Both the position numbers and the translations under genes were made by a program. Source: Caulobacter zeae (GTDB lineage Bacteria; Pseudomonadota; Alphaproteobacteria; Caulobacterales; Caulobacteraceae). From it: DNA of 64,000 bases. How positions within the stretch are numbered: position 1 is the first letter of the stretch; each line of letters begins with the position of its first letter. The notes under the pieces are model-generated. The model was not told where the DNA came from, did no database searches, and was given only the letters and a program-made list of their open reading frames with translations. The DNA is taken from positions 26,562-90,561 of the forward strand of contig NZ_PJRS01000008.1 of assembly GCF_002858925.1 (NCBI RefSeq). The letters run 5' to 3'. Positions 45,360 to 53,551 of this stretch are shown in pieces.

Positions 45360-46004
45360 ATGAGCAAGACCGAGCACGAGGCGCAAGATCGCCACCTGCA
45401 CCGCCTGGTGCTGTTTTCCGACGCGGTCTTCGCGATCGCCATCACCCTGCTGGCCATCGAGATCCATCCGCCCGAGCACTGGCATGGCGTGGCCGACCTG
45501 TTTGGCCAGATGGGCCACAAGCTGTGGGCCTATGCCGTGAGCTTCGCCGTGATCGGCGTCTACTGGATCAGCCACCGGCGGATCTTCGCCCGCCTGCGCG
45601 CCGCCAACGGCGTGCTCGACGTGCTGAACCTGGCGGTGCTGGGGCTGATCGCCATGCTGCCCCTGGCCACCGAGCTTCTGTGGGAACACGCTTCAGGCGA
45701 GGCGACCCTCGTCTATGTCGGCCTGGTGGCGGCGATCGGCGTGGCCATGTCGATCGTCTGGGGCTATGCCGCCTTCGCCGGCGAGCTGGCCGGGCGCGTG
45801 CACCGCGGCGAAGCGTTGTTCACCCTGGCCCGAACGGCGGTCGCGCCGGGCCTGATGTGCGGCCTGATCCTATTCAGCCTGAACCACATCTGGGGCCTGA
45901 TCCCGCTGGCCGCCGCCATCGCCGCCTTCGTCGCCGGGGGCCGCTTCATGCGTCGCCGCGCGGAGGCCGGCGCCATGGAGACCCCCGAGGAGGCCGCGGC
46001 CTGA
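45360..46004 (+). CDS. TMEM175-family (DUF1211) potassium channel-like protein
   Basis: A 214-residue membrane protein with six spans. The TMEM175 signature lies in the first span: RLVLFSDAVFAIAITLLAIE, containing the FSD motif. Bacterial TMEM175 proteins form tetrameric potassium-permeable channels. The C-terminus is a short basic then acidic tail. The stop overlaps the rsmD start by one base (TGATG), so the two are translationally coupled, though they share no obvious function. GGGGGT lies just before the ATG. Confidence 0.9.
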   Translation: MSKTEHEAQDRHLHRLVLFSDAVFAIAITLLAIEIHPPEHWHGVADLFGQMGHKLWAYAVSFAVIGVYWISHRRIFARLRAANGVLDVLNLAVLGLIAMLPLATELLWEHASGEATLVYVGLVAAIGVAMSIVWGYAAFAGELAGRVHRGEALFTLARTAVAPGLMCGLILFSLNHIWGLIPLAAAIAAFVAGGRFMRRRAEAGAMETPEEAAA

Positions 46005-46567
46005 TGCGTATCGTCTCGGGCCAGTATCGCGGCAAGGCCATCGCCACCCCGCCGGGCGACGCCACCCGCCCCACCTCCGACCGCGCCCGCCAGGCCGTGT
46101 TCAACATACTTGAGCACGCCGCCTGGGCGCCGGAGCTGCATGGCGCCCGGGTGATCGACGTGTTCGCGGGATCCGGCGCCCTCGGCCTCGAGGCGATTTC
46201 GCGCGGGGCGGTGAACTGCCTGTTCGTCGAGACCAACGAGGCCGCGCGCGGCGCGATCCGCCAGAACATCGACGCCTTCGGCCTGTTCGGCCAGACCCGC
46301 GTGCACCGCCGCGACGCCACCGACCTGGGTCCACGTCCAGCCAGCGCGGGCGCGGCCTTCGACATCGCCTTCCTCGATCCGCCCTACGCCAAGGGCCTGG
46401 GCGAAAAGGCCCTGGCCGAACTGGTCGCCGGCGGCTGGCTGGCCCCGAACGCGATCATCGTGTTCGAGCGCGGCGTCGGCGAGCCCGACCCGGTGCTGGA
46501 CGGCTTCGAGACCCTGGACGCCCGCGACTACGGCGCGGCCCGGGTGCTGTTCCTGCGGCTGCTGTAG
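46004..46567 (+). CDS. rsmD: 16S rRNA (guanine966-N2)-methyltransferase
   Basis: A 187-residue SAM-dependent methyltransferase. Marks are MRIVSGQYRGKAIATPPG, RPTSDRARQAVFNIL, the SAM motif VIDVFAGSGALGLEAISRGA and the catalytic FLDPPYAKG (DPPY). It methylates G966 of 16S rRNA. The ATG overlaps the TMEM175-like gene stop by one base. It converges with the secreted Tyr/Gly-rich protein gene. Confidence 0.95.
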   Translation: MRIVSGQYRGKAIATPPGDATRPTSDRARQAVFNILEHAAWAPELHGARVIDVFAGSGALGLEAISRGAVNCLFVETNEAARGAIRQNIDAFGLFGQTRVHRRDATDLGPRPASAGAAFDIAFLDPPYAKGLGEKALAELVAGGWLAPNAIIVFERGVGEPDPVLDGFETLDARDYGAARVLFLRLL

Positions 46568-46573
46568 CGCGCC

Positions 46574-47227
46574 CTAGGGCTGCTTGCCCGGCCAGACCAG
46601 GAAGCCGTACTCGTCGCGGCCGGCCGAGGTCCAGGTCGCATAGCCGTAACCGCCCTGGGGCGTCGACGGCGGATAGGCGCCGTACGCGCCGCTGTCGTAG
46701 CCGCTCTCGCGGCTATATTCGTAGCCCTCTTCCTGGCGTGAATAGCCCTGGACGGCGCCGCCCGCGGCATAGCCGCCCTGGGCATGACCGTCTTGGACAT
46801 AACCGTTCTGGGCATAGACCGGCGGCGCGTAGCTCGGCGCATAGGCCGGGCCGTCGTCGTGGCGGCGGCTGTAGCGGTCGGGCGCATAGTCCTGCTGCGG
46901 CGGAGACGGCGGCAGATAGGCCTGCGGCGGCGCGCCCCGGTCGTCGACCCGCAATGGCGGGCGGCCATAGCTCCAACGGTCGAAGTCGCTCCAGCCGCGC
47001 TCGCCGTCGTCGCACTCCACCCGCTCCCAGCGATAGGCCCCGCCGGGACCGGTGACGCGGCGGTTGACGCATTCGCCGGGCCGGGTGTCGGGCGGCAGGA
47101 TCTCGGGGTCGACCGGCAGGTTCGAGCGGTCAGGCGGGCCGCCGGCCAGGCCGTAGCGATCTCCAGCGAGAACCGGCGAGGCCAGGGCGACCCCGGCGGC
47201 GAAAGCGAGAAGGACGAGTTGGCGCAT
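46574..47227 (-). CDS. secreted Tyr/Gly/Pro/Gln-rich protein, unknown function
   Basis: A 217-residue protein with a Sec signal peptide (LVLLAFAAGVALASPVLA). Residues 35-85 form a compact segment with two cysteines (PGECVNRRVTG and RVECDDGERGW). The following 110 residues are low complexity, rich in Tyr, Gly, Pro, Gln and Asp (YAPSYAPPVYAQNGY, GYSRQEEGYEYSRESGYDSG). It ends in a second ordered-looking stretch, YGYATWTSAGRDEYGFLVWP. The composition suggests an envelope or matrix protein. No family recognised. Confidence 0.78.
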   Translation of the reverse strand: MRQLVLLAFAAGVALASPVLAGDRYGLAGGPPDRSNLPVDPEILPPDTRPGECVNRRVTGPGGAYRWERVECDDGERGWSDFDRWSYGRPPLRVDDRGAPPQAYLPPSPPQQDYAPDRYSRRHDDGPAYAPSYAPPVYAQNGYVQDGHAQGGYAAGGAVQGYSRQEEGYEYSRESGYDSGAYGAYPPSTPQGGYGYATWTSAGRDEYGFLVWPGKQP

Positions 47228-47352
47228 GGGGGATACTCCAGGCAGCCAGTAGACCAGAGCCCGGCGAGCTGCGCGCGCTTTTTCGCCATGAAGGCGAGCT
47301 TAACCATTGTTCGACGTGGCTTTTCCCCGCCGCCATCCTCGCCTAGTGTGAT

Positions 47353-47370
47353 TTCAAACAATTGTTCGAG
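47353..47370. promoter_or_regulatory. TTCAAAC-N4-GTTCGAG operator-like site before the HAD gene
   Basis: TTCAAAC (47353-47359), AATT, then GTTCGAG (47364-47370). It matches 5 of 7 positions of a perfect inverted repeat and is closely related to the perfect site at 48402. It lies 12 bases before the HAD gene ATG, overlapping the expected promoter or start region. The half-site resembles that of PsrA-like TetR regulators of fatty-acid genes. Confidence 0.5.
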
Positions 47371-47382
47371 GCAAGCAAAGCC

Positions 47383-48027
47383 ATGGCGATCGAGGCGGTG
47401 ATCTGGGATTTCGGCGGGGTGTTCACCACCTCGCCCTTCGAGGCCTTCCGCCGCTACGAGGCCCGCAACGACCTGCCGACCGACTTCATCCGCGGCGTCA
47501 ACGCCGTCGATCCCGACACCAACGCCTGGGCGCGGTTCGAGCGGGCGGAGATCGACGCGGCGACCTTCGACGAGCTGTTCCTAGAAGAGTCCGCGCGCCT
47601 GGGCCACGCCGTGCCGGGACGCGACGTGCTGCCGCTGCTGTCGGGCGAGATCCGCCCCCGCATGATCGCGGCGCTGAAGGCCTGCAAGGCGCGCTTCAAG
47701 GTCGGCTGCATCACCAACAACGTGCCCGGCGCCGGCCACGGCGCGGGCATGGCGTCCTCCGCCGAGAAAGCCGCCGCCGTGGCCGACATCATGGCCCAGT
47801 TCGACGCCCTGATCGAAAGCTCCAAGGCCGGGGTGCGCAAGCCCGACCCGCGCATCTACCAGATGATGTCCGGCCTGCTGGGCGTGTCGCCGGAGCGTTG
47901 CGTCTACCTCGACGACCTGGGGGTCAACTGCAAGCCGGCCGCGGCCTTGGGGATGATCGCCATCAAGGTCTCCAGCGAGGACCGGGCGTTGGCGGAGCTT
48001 GCGGCGGCGACCGGATTGTCGTTCTGA
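47383..48027 (+). CDS. HAD-superfamily hydrolase (epoxide-hydrolase-N / ACAD10-N-like)
   Basis: A 214-residue haloacid-dehalogenase-fold phosphatase. The nucleophile is D9 (VIWDFGGVFTTS), then CITNNVP, the Lys in SSKAGVRKPDPRIY, and the acidic pair in CVYLDDLGVN. The sequence type resembles the N-terminal phosphatase domains of soluble epoxide hydrolase and ACAD10, which often lie near acyl-CoA genes. With the operator it shares with the SDR gene 1 kb away, a role in fatty-acid or acyl-CoA breakdown is plausible but inferred. It leads a short plus-strand run with the pterin dehydratase. Confidence 0.9.
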   Translation: MAIEAVIWDFGGVFTTSPFEAFRRYEARNDLPTDFIRGVNAVDPDTNAWARFERAEIDAATFDELFLEESARLGHAVPGRDVLPLLSGEIRPRMIAALKACKARFKVGCITNNVPGAGHGAGMASSAEKAAAVADIMAQFDALIESSKAGVRKPDPRIYQMMSGLLGVSPERCVYLDDLGVNCKPAAALGMIAIKVSSEDRALAELAAATGLSF

Positions 48028-48057
48028 AGAGATCAGAAGCTTCAGGAGCCGCCCCCC

Positions 48058-48360
48058 ATGACCGCCCCGACGACCGCCCCCGCCAAGATCGGCGCCGCCG
48101 CCGCCCTCGCCCAGCTCTCCGGCTGGACCGCCGCCGACGGCAAGGACGCCATCGAGAAGACCTTCCGCTTCGCCGACTTCAACGCCGCCTTCGGCTTCAT
48201 GACCCGCGTGGCCATCGAGGCCGACAAGCGCGACCATCACCCCGAGTGGTTCAACGTCTACAACCGCGTCGAGGTGACCCTGACCACCCACGACTGCGAC
48301 GGCGTCAGCGAGCGCGACGTGCAGCTGGCGAAATTCATGGATGGGATCGCGGGCGGATAG
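48058..48360 (+). CDS. phhB: 4a-hydroxytetrahydrobiopterin dehydratase (pterin-4a-carbinolamine dehydratase)
   Basis: A 100-residue protein. The active-site signature is [20 protein letters not shown] with the conserved His-His and PEW, followed by [14 protein letters not shown]. It recycles the pterin cofactor of aromatic amino-acid hydroxylases. No phenylalanine hydroxylase is in the window, and many bacterial PCD proteins have moonlighting or unknown roles. It begins 30 bases after the HAD gene, with AGGAG upstream. Confidence 0.93.
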   Translation: MTAPTTAPAKIGAAAALAQLSGWTAADGKDAIEKTFRFADFNAAFGFMTRVAIEADKRDHHPEWFNVYNRVEVTLTTHDCDGVSERDVQLAKFMDGIAGG

Positions 48361-48401
48361 GCGGAGGCCGCGAACACCCCTTCCCCTCCTCCCGCATCCG
48401 G

Positions 48402-48419
48402 TTCAAACTATCGTTTGAA
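48402..48419. promoter_or_regulatory. perfect TTCAAAC-N4-GTTTGAA operator before the SDR gene
   Basis: TTCAAAC (48402-48408), TATC, then GTTTGAA (48413-48419) form a perfect 7-bp inverted repeat, 18 bases before the SDR ATG. It matches the published PsrA core (C/G)AAAC-N2-4-GTTT(G/C) for TetR-type regulators of fatty-acid metabolism. A close copy lies at 47353. Confidence 0.7.
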
Positions 48420-48437
48420 TTACAGGGAGGACGCCGA

Positions 48438-49223
48438 ATGGCGCAGACCACGGGCCGGGTCGCCGGCAAGAAGGCCTTCATCACCGGCGCGGCCCAGGGC
48501 CTGGGCGCGGCGGCGGCGCGCAAGCTGGCCTCGGAAGGCGCCAAGGTCGCCCTGGCGGACATCAATGTCGACGGGGCCAAGGCCGTGGCCGCCGAGATCA
48601 ACGCCGCCCATGGCGCCGGCACGGCCTTCGCCTACGCCCTCGACGTCACCCAGGAAGACCAGTGGGTCGCGGCCCTCGAAGCGGCGGCGGCCGACATGGG
48701 CGGGCTCTCGGTGCTGGTCAACAACGCAGGCGTCGCCGGCGACAAGCCGCTGGAGCAGATGGAGTTCGACCTCTGGAAGAAGATCATGTCGATCAATGTC
48801 GACAGCGTCTTCCTGGGGGCCAAGCACGCCCTGGCCCACATGCGCGCCCACCAGCCGGGCTCGATCGTCAACATCAGCTCGATCGCCGGCCTGATCGCCA
48901 ACCACAATTCGCCGGCCTACAACGCCTCCAAGGCCGGGGTCTGGCTGCTGTCCAAGAACATCGCGCTCTACTGCGCCAAGCTGGGGCTCGACATCCGCTC
49001 GAACTCGATCCACCCAACCTTCATCGACACCCCGATCCTCGACCCGCTGAGCCAGCGCCTGGGCAAGGAAGAGGCTCACGCCAAGCTGGGCCGGCAGATC
49101 CCGCTGGGCCACATCGGCGAGCCCGACGACATCGCCAACGCCGTGCTCTACCTGGCCAGCGACGAGAGCAAGTTCATGACCGGCGCCGAGCTGAAGCTAG
49201 ACGGCGGGATCTCGGCGATGTGA
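48438..49223 (+). CDS. short-chain dehydrogenase/reductase
   Basis: A 261-residue SDR. The cofactor motif is FITGAAQGLGAAAARKLA (TGXXXGXG), then LVNNAGVAGD, the catalytic Ser in IVNISSIAGL, and YNASKAG (YXXXK). The ending FMTGAELKLDGGISAM is typical. GGGAGG lies 8 bases before the ATG. A perfect palindromic operator upstream links it to the HAD gene. The substrate is unknown; 3-hydroxyacyl-CoA or a cyclic alcohol would fit the suspected regulon. Confidence 0.92.
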   Translation: MAQTTGRVAGKKAFITGAAQGLGAAAARKLASEGAKVALADINVDGAKAVAAEINAAHGAGTAFAYALDVTQEDQWVAALEAAAADMGGLSVLVNNAGVAGDKPLEQMEFDLWKKIMSINVDSVFLGAKHALAHMRAHQPGSIVNISSIAGLIANHNSPAYNASKAGVWLLSKNIALYCAKLGLDIRSNSIHPTFIDTPILDPLSQRLGKEEAHAKLGRQIPLGHIGEPDDIANAVLYLASDESKFMTGAELKLDGGISAM

Positions 49224-49230
49224 GTGAAGG

Positions 49231-49419
49231 CCCCTCTCCCTCTGGGAGAGGTGTCGCCGAAGGCGACGGAGAGGGGAGTGGCTGCGTCATCGGCCAAGAC
49301 CGGCGGAAGCTGAAACCGTCCCCCTCCGGCCCTCCGGGCCACCTCCCCCAGAGGGGGAGGATCTTTGATCGCGGAAGACGCCCCCCTCTGGGGGAGCTGT
49401 CGCGGAGCGACTGAGGGGG
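49231..49419. repeat. cluster of three double-hairpin intergenic repeats
   Basis: Copy A (49231-49276) is CCCCTCTCCC-TCT-GGGAGAGG, then GTGTCGCCGAAGGCGACGG, then AGAGGGG. Copy B (49321-49359) has CCTCCCCCAGAGGGGGAGG and part of the second unit. Copy C (49381-49419) is CCCCCTCTGGGGGAG, then CTGTCGCGGAGCGACTG, then AGGGGG. Each complete copy can fold as two stacked hairpins closed by the outer C-run and G-run. The cluster fills the gap between the SDR and regA stops. Relatives are at 60987-61029 and, in part, 52123 and 35897. Confidence 0.85.
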
Positions 49420-49421
49420 CC

Positions 49422-49979
49422 CTACCGCGGCGCCCGTTTCGCCAGGATCCGCTGGAGGGTCCGGCGGTGCATGTTGAGGCGGCGGGCCGTCTCCGACACG
49501 TTGTGGCCGCACATCTCGTAGACGCGCTGGATGTGCTCCCAGCGCACGCGGTCGGCGCTCATAGGATTTTCCGGCGGGGCCGGGGCGGCGTCCTTGGCGG
49601 CCAGCAAGGCGCGGGCCACGTCGTCGGCGTCGGCCGGCTTGGACAGGTAGTCGACCACCCCGGCCTTCACCGCCGCCACCGCCGTGGCGATGTTGCCGTA
49701 ACCGGTCAGCATGATGATCTTGGCGTCGGCGCGGGCGTCGCGCACGGCCTCCACCACCTTGAGGCCCGAGCCGTCCTCGAGCCGCATGTCGAGCACCGCA
49801 TGGGCCGGCGCCTGGGACTTCAGCGAGCCGATCGCCTCGGCCACAGAGGCGCACAGGGTCACCTCGAAGCCGCGCTGTTCCAAAGCTCGACCAAGACGGG
49901 TGCGCAGGGGCGCATCGTCGTCGAGCAGAAGCAAGGACTTGTCCGGCAGGGCCGCGACCAGTTCTCCGATATCCGCCAT
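49422..49979 (-). CDS. regA: RegA/ActR/PrrA redox response regulator
   Basis: A 185-residue regulator. The receiver domain has LLLLDDDAPL, phosphorylated D64 (AVLDMRLEDG), MLTGYGNIAT and the Lys in YLSKPADAD. A Pro-rich linker (APAPPENP) leads to a Fis-type helix-turn-helix, NVSETARRLNMHRRTLQRIL, which is nearly invariant in RegA homologues. It controls respiration and energy genes in response to quinone redox state. The ATG at 49979 gives the usual length with GGGAGG 10 bases upstream; an ATG 24 bases earlier is the alternative. Confidence 0.95.
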   Translation of the reverse strand: MADIGELVAALPDKSLLLLDDDAPLRTRLGRALEQRGFEVTLCASVAEAIGSLKSQAPAHAVLDMRLEDGSGLKVVEAVRDARADAKIIMLTGYGNIATAVAAVKAGVVDYLSKPADADDVARALLAAKDAAPAPPENPMSADRVRWEHIQRVYEMCGHNVSETARRLNMHRRTLQRILAKRAPR

Positions 49980-50039
49980 CAACTCAGCGCCTCCCCGCGC
50001 CATTACTCAACCGGGTGTCGTATCGCCATCATGTCTAGA

Positions 50040-50059
50040 ACTTGCAAAACTTCGCAAGT
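50040..50059. promoter_or_regulatory. palindrome between regB and regA
   Basis: ACTTGC (50040-50045) and GCAAGT (50054-50059) are exact inverted repeats around AAAACTTC. They lie in the short gap after the regB stop and about 60 bases before the regA start. The site could be an operator for a separate regA promoter or a small hairpin; the short stem gives no strong terminator. Confidence 0.4.
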
Positions 50060-50068
50060 CTTTCGTAC

Positions 50069-51469
50069 TCAAACCCCGATGAAGCCGGGAGCTTCCATTG
50101 CCGGGCGTGGCCAACGCGCCGCGACCACCGCGCCGCCACGACGGCCGTTCCTGAAATCCACGGCCGCGCCAGTCCGTTCCAGGAGAGTCTTGGCGATGAA
50201 GAAGCCAAGGCCCATGCCGATGTGGCCGGTGCGCGAGCCTTCGGCCCCCGGACGCGAGGTCACATAGGGCTCGCCCAGCTTGGCCAGCACCTCGGGCGAG
50301 AAGCCGGGACCGTCGTCGCGCACCTCGATCAGGATCGAGCGCGGATCGAAGCGGGCCACGACGATCACCTCGGAACGGGCGAAGTCCACGGCGTTCTCGA
50401 CGATCGAGGTCAGGGCGTGGATCACCTCGGCCCGGCGCCAGACGTCGGGGGCCGACTCGCCGGACGGCCCGTTGACCACCGCCTCGACCCGCACGCCGTG
50501 GATCATGTGCGGCTCGATGATCTCGTGCACCAGCTGGATCAGGCTCATGCGCTCGTGGACGGCGTCCTGGGCCTCGGGCATTTCGGTCAGGCGCTGCAGG
50601 ATCTCGCGGCAGCGGGCGGCTTGGCCGATCAGGAGTTCGGCGTCCTCGCGGGTCTGCTCGTCTGGGGCGCCGCGCGCCATCTCGCGGGCGACGACCGAGA
50701 TTGTGGCCAGGGGCGTGCCCAGCTCGTGCGCGGCGGCCGCCGCCAGGGCGCCCAGGGCCGACAGGCGCTGCTCGCGGGCCAGCACGGTCTCGGTGACGTT
50801 GAGGGCCAGCTCCATGCGGGCCGATTCCGTCGCCGCCTGCCAGGCATAAAGGCCGGTGACGACGATCCCGAGGATCCTCGCCGCGACGATGCCGGTCAGC
50901 AGCGAGGCCTCAGGCCTGGGCGGCGGCACGCCGATCGGCGTCGGCAAGGGCATGTAGAGGAAGGCCAGCACGATGGTGGCGATCACCGCCAGCACCCCCA
51001 GGCCCAGGGCGTAGCGCGCCGGCAGGGTGGCCGCCGCCAGGGTCACCGGCGCGATCAGCAGCAGCGAGAACGGGTTATAGACCCCGCCCGTCAGGTACAG
51101 CATCCCCGACAGCTGCAGGATGTCGAAGGCGATCTGGGCGGTGGCCTCGACGTCGCGCGCCAGGCGCTGGCCGGTCGAGGCCAGGCCGATCAGCACGTTC
51201 AGCCAGGCCGACAAGGCGATCAGCGAGAAGCACAGGGCGTAGGGAATCTGCCGCTCGAGCACCAGGCCGCAGAGCAACACCGTCACCGACTGGCCGGCCA
51301 CTGTCAGCCAGCGTTGGGCGATCAATGTTCGGACACGAAGGCGTCCCTGGCGGAGCCCGGGGCCGGCCCAGGACCAGTCGTCGCTGTCTTGCGCACCTGC
51401 GCCGTCGGGCCTATCGAGCCCGTCGGGTGATGGTTTCTTCGGCGCGTCCTTGAACGAAGCGTCGGCCAT
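50069..51469 (-). CDS. regB: RegB/ActS/PrrB redox sensor histidine kinase
   Basis: A 466-residue membrane kinase with about six spans. The quinone-binding motif GGXXNPF is LTGGVYNPF (128-134). The H-box carries H248 (AAAAHELGTPLATI). A cysteine at 287 (AARCREILQRL) matches the redox-active Cys of RegB. The ATP-binding end shows VENAVDFA, DDGPGFSP and GMGLGFFIAKTLLERTGA. It phosphorylates RegA when the quinone pool is reduced. It is divergent from senC by 57 bases, the classic regB-senC-regA layout. Confidence 0.95.
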   Translation of the reverse strand: MADASFKDAPKKPSPDGLDRPDGAGAQDSDDWSWAGPGLRQGRLRVRTLIAQRWLTVAGQSVTVLLCGLVLERQIPYALCFSLIALSAWLNVLIGLASTGQRLARDVEATAQIAFDILQLSGMLYLTGGVYNPFSLLLIAPVTLAAATLPARYALGLGVLAVIATIVLAFLYMPLPTPIGVPPPRPEASLLTGIVAARILGIVVTGLYAWQAATESARMELALNVTETVLAREQRLSALGALAAAAAHELGTPLATISVVAREMARGAPDEQTREDAELLIGQAARCREILQRLTEMPEAQDAVHERMSLIQLVHEIIEPHMIHGVRVEAVVNGPSGESAPDVWRRAEVIHALTSIVENAVDFARSEVIVVARFDPRSILIEVRDDGPGFSPEVLAKLGEPYVTSRPGAEGSRTGHIGMGLGFFIAKTLLERTGAAVDFRNGRRGGAVVAARWPRPAMEAPGFIGV

Positions 51470-51526
51470 GACGCCACATTAAGGCCAGAAATTTCGATCT
51501 GGCGAGCCCCAAAGGATGCAGACCCC

Positions 51527-52120
51527 ATGAACCGCAACCGCCTGATGGTCCTGGCCGTGTGCGTCGTGGGCGTCCTGCTGGCCGGCGCGCTGATCGTCCA
51601 GAGCGGCGTTTTCCACCCCGCGCCCAAGCCGGCGGCGGTGGGCGGGCCGTTCCAGCTGGTCGACTATGACGGCAAACCGACGGACGAGAGCGTGCTGAAG
51701 GGCAAGTGGAGCGCGATGTTCTTCGGCTTCACCTACTGCCCCGACGTCTGCCCCGGCACGCTGCAGGCCCTGGCGACCGCCAGCGACCAGCTGGGCCCCA
51801 AGGCCAAGGACCTGCAGATCGTGATGATCTCGGTCGACCCGGCCCGCGACACCCCGGCCCAGATGAAGGCCTACCTGACCGCCGGCCACCTGCCCAGGAA
51901 CATCGTCGGCCTGACCGGAACCCAGGCCCAGGTGGACGCCACGGTGAAGACCTATCGCGCCTACGCCGGCAAGGTCGGCGACGGCCCTGACTACAGCGTC
52001 GATCACTCCACGGCGATCTATGTCATCGACCCGAAGGGCCGCTTCGACCGCGTCATCGCCTACAGCAGCCCGCCCGAGGAGATCGCCCGCCAGCTGAAGG
52101 CGGCGATGGAAGGCAGGTAA
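51527..52120 (+). CDS. senC: SCO1/SenC copper chaperone
   Basis: A 197-residue protein anchored by one N-terminal span (LMVLAVCVVGVLLAGALIV), with the thioredoxin-like domain outside the cytoplasm. The copper ligands are C71 and C75 (TYCPDVCPG) and the His in YSVDHSTAIYVID. It delivers copper to the CuA site of cytochrome oxidase and, as PrrC, is linked to RegB redox signalling. Its divergence from regB and nearness to regA support that role. Confidence 0.95.
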   Translation: MNRNRLMVLAVCVVGVLLAGALIVQSGVFHPAPKPAAVGGPFQLVDYDGKPTDESVLKGKWSAMFFGFTYCPDVCPGTLQALATASDQLGPKAKDLQIVMISVDPARDTPAQMKAYLTAGHLPRNIVGLTGTQAQVDATVKTYRAYAGKVGDGPDYSVDHSTAIYVIDPKGRFDRVIAYSSPPEEIARQLKAAMEGR

Positions 52121-52122
52121 GG

Positions 52123-52152
52123 CCCCCTCTGGGGGAGGTTCGCCCATTTTTT
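52123..52152 (+). terminator. senC terminator (partial repeat copy)
   Basis: CCCCC-TCT-GGGGG hairpin at 52123-52135, then 11 bases on a T-run (TTTTTT, 52147-52152). The hairpin is the first unit of the intergenic double-hairpin family. The distance from stem to T-run is longer than usual, so efficiency is uncertain. Confidence 0.55.
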
Positions 52153-52239
52153 GCGTCGCGGCGCCGTTAGGTCACCTCAGGGCTGTACCTTCTTAACGGC
52201 CGGCGTGTTATGTTGCAGCGCACAATCGCTGGAGACGGC

Positions 52240-53505
52240 ATGCTGTACGCCCTGCACGAAGCGAGCTTCTACGCCTCGACCCCCATGCGGCTGGCCGCCC
52301 GCGCGGCCCGCGACTTCTGGGGCTCGCCGCTGAACCCGGCCGCCAACACCGAACTTGGCCGGCGGCTCTATGCGGGCGCGGACCTGTTCTCCAACGTCAC
52401 CCGTCGCTACGGCAAGCCCGACTGGCGCATCGACACGGTCAAGATCAACGACGTCGACGTGCGCGTGCGCCCGACCGTGGTCTGGCAGAGCCCGTGGGCG
52501 CGCCTGATCCAGTTCGACCGCGACATGGCCGACATGCGACGGGCCGGCAAGTTCGAGCTGGACCCCGCCGTGCTGATCGTCGCCCCGCTGTCGGGCCACT
52601 ACGCGACCCTGCTGCGCGGCACGGTCGAGGCCTTCCTGCCCGACCACGCGGTGTTCATCGTCGACTGGCAGAACGCCCGCGAGGTCTCGGTCCTGCAGGG
52701 CCGCTTCGACTTCCACGACTATATCGACCACATCCGCGACATGCTGCGGGTGCTAGGCCCGCGCCCCAACGTGCTGGCCGTCTGCCAGCCCGGACCGCCG
52801 GTGCTGGCCGCCGCCGCCCTGATGGCCGAGGACAACGACCCGTCGCGCCCGGCCAGCATGACCTTCATGGGCTCGCCGATCGACGCGCGCCTGTCGCCGA
52901 CCGTGACCAACAACCTGGCGGAGGAGAAGCCCTTCACCTGGTTCCAGTCCAACATGATCTACACCGTGCCCGCGCCCTATCCGGGCATGGGCCGGCGCGT
53001 CTATCCGGGCTTCGTGCAGTTGGCCAGCTTCATGAGCATGAACGCCGACAAGCACCAGGAAGCCCACCGCCGCTACTTCAACAGCCTGGTCGAGGGCGAC
53101 GGCGACGGGGCCGACAAGCACCTGGAATTCTACGACGAGTACCTGTCGGTGCTGGACCTGACTGAAGAGTTCTATCTCCAGACCATCGACATCGTCTTCC
53201 AGCGCCACCTGCTGCCCAAGGGCGAGCTGATGCACCGGGGCCGCAAGGTGGATCCCTCGGCGATCACCGACATCGGCCTGATGACGGTCGAGGGCGAGAA
53301 GGACGACATCTCCGGCATCGGCCAGACCCAGGCCGCCCACGACCTGTGCTCGAGCCTTCCGGCCGAGCTGAAGGAGGACTATGTCCAGCCGGGCGTGGGC
53401 CACTACGGGGTGTTCAACGGCCGCCGGTTCCGCGAGGAGATCTATCCCAAGGTCCGCGACTTCATCCTGCGCACCGATCCCAACTTCGCCGGCAAGAAGG
53501 GCTGA
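52240..53505 (+). CDS. phaZ: intracellular polyhydroxyalkanoate depolymerase
   Basis: A 421-residue alpha/beta-hydrolase that mobilises PHB/PHA granules. The nucleophile is Cys182 (LAVCQPGPP), as is normal for intracellular PhaZ1-type depolymerases, which use Cys in place of Ser. Other marks are WQNAREVSVLQGRFDFHDYI, PIDARLSPTVTNNLA and the C-terminal catalytic His in GVGHYGVFNGRRF. The ATG at 52240 has GGAG 5-8 bases upstream. No PHA synthase lies in the window. Confidence 0.94.
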   Translation: MLYALHEASFYASTPMRLAARAARDFWGSPLNPAANTELGRRLYAGADLFSNVTRRYGKPDWRIDTVKINDVDVRVRPTVVWQSPWARLIQFDRDMADMRRAGKFELDPAVLIVAPLSGHYATLLRGTVEAFLPDHAVFIVDWQNAREVSVLQGRFDFHDYIDHIRDMLRVLGPRPNVLAVCQPGPPVLAAAALMAEDNDPSRPASMTFMGSPIDARLSPTVTNNLAEEKPFTWFQSNMIYTVPAPYPGMGRRVYPGFVQLASFMSMNADKHQEAHRRYFNSLVEGDGDGADKHLEFYDEYLSVLDLTEEFYLQTIDIVFQRHLLPKGELMHRGRKVDPSAITDIGLMTVEGEKDDISGIGQTQAAHDLCSSLPAELKEDYVQPGVGHYGVFNGRRFREEIYPKVRDFILRTDPNFAGKKG

Positions 53506-53551
53506 AGACCAGGCCTTGCGCAAAGGGCCGGCGGGCGCGATCTAGAGGGCG

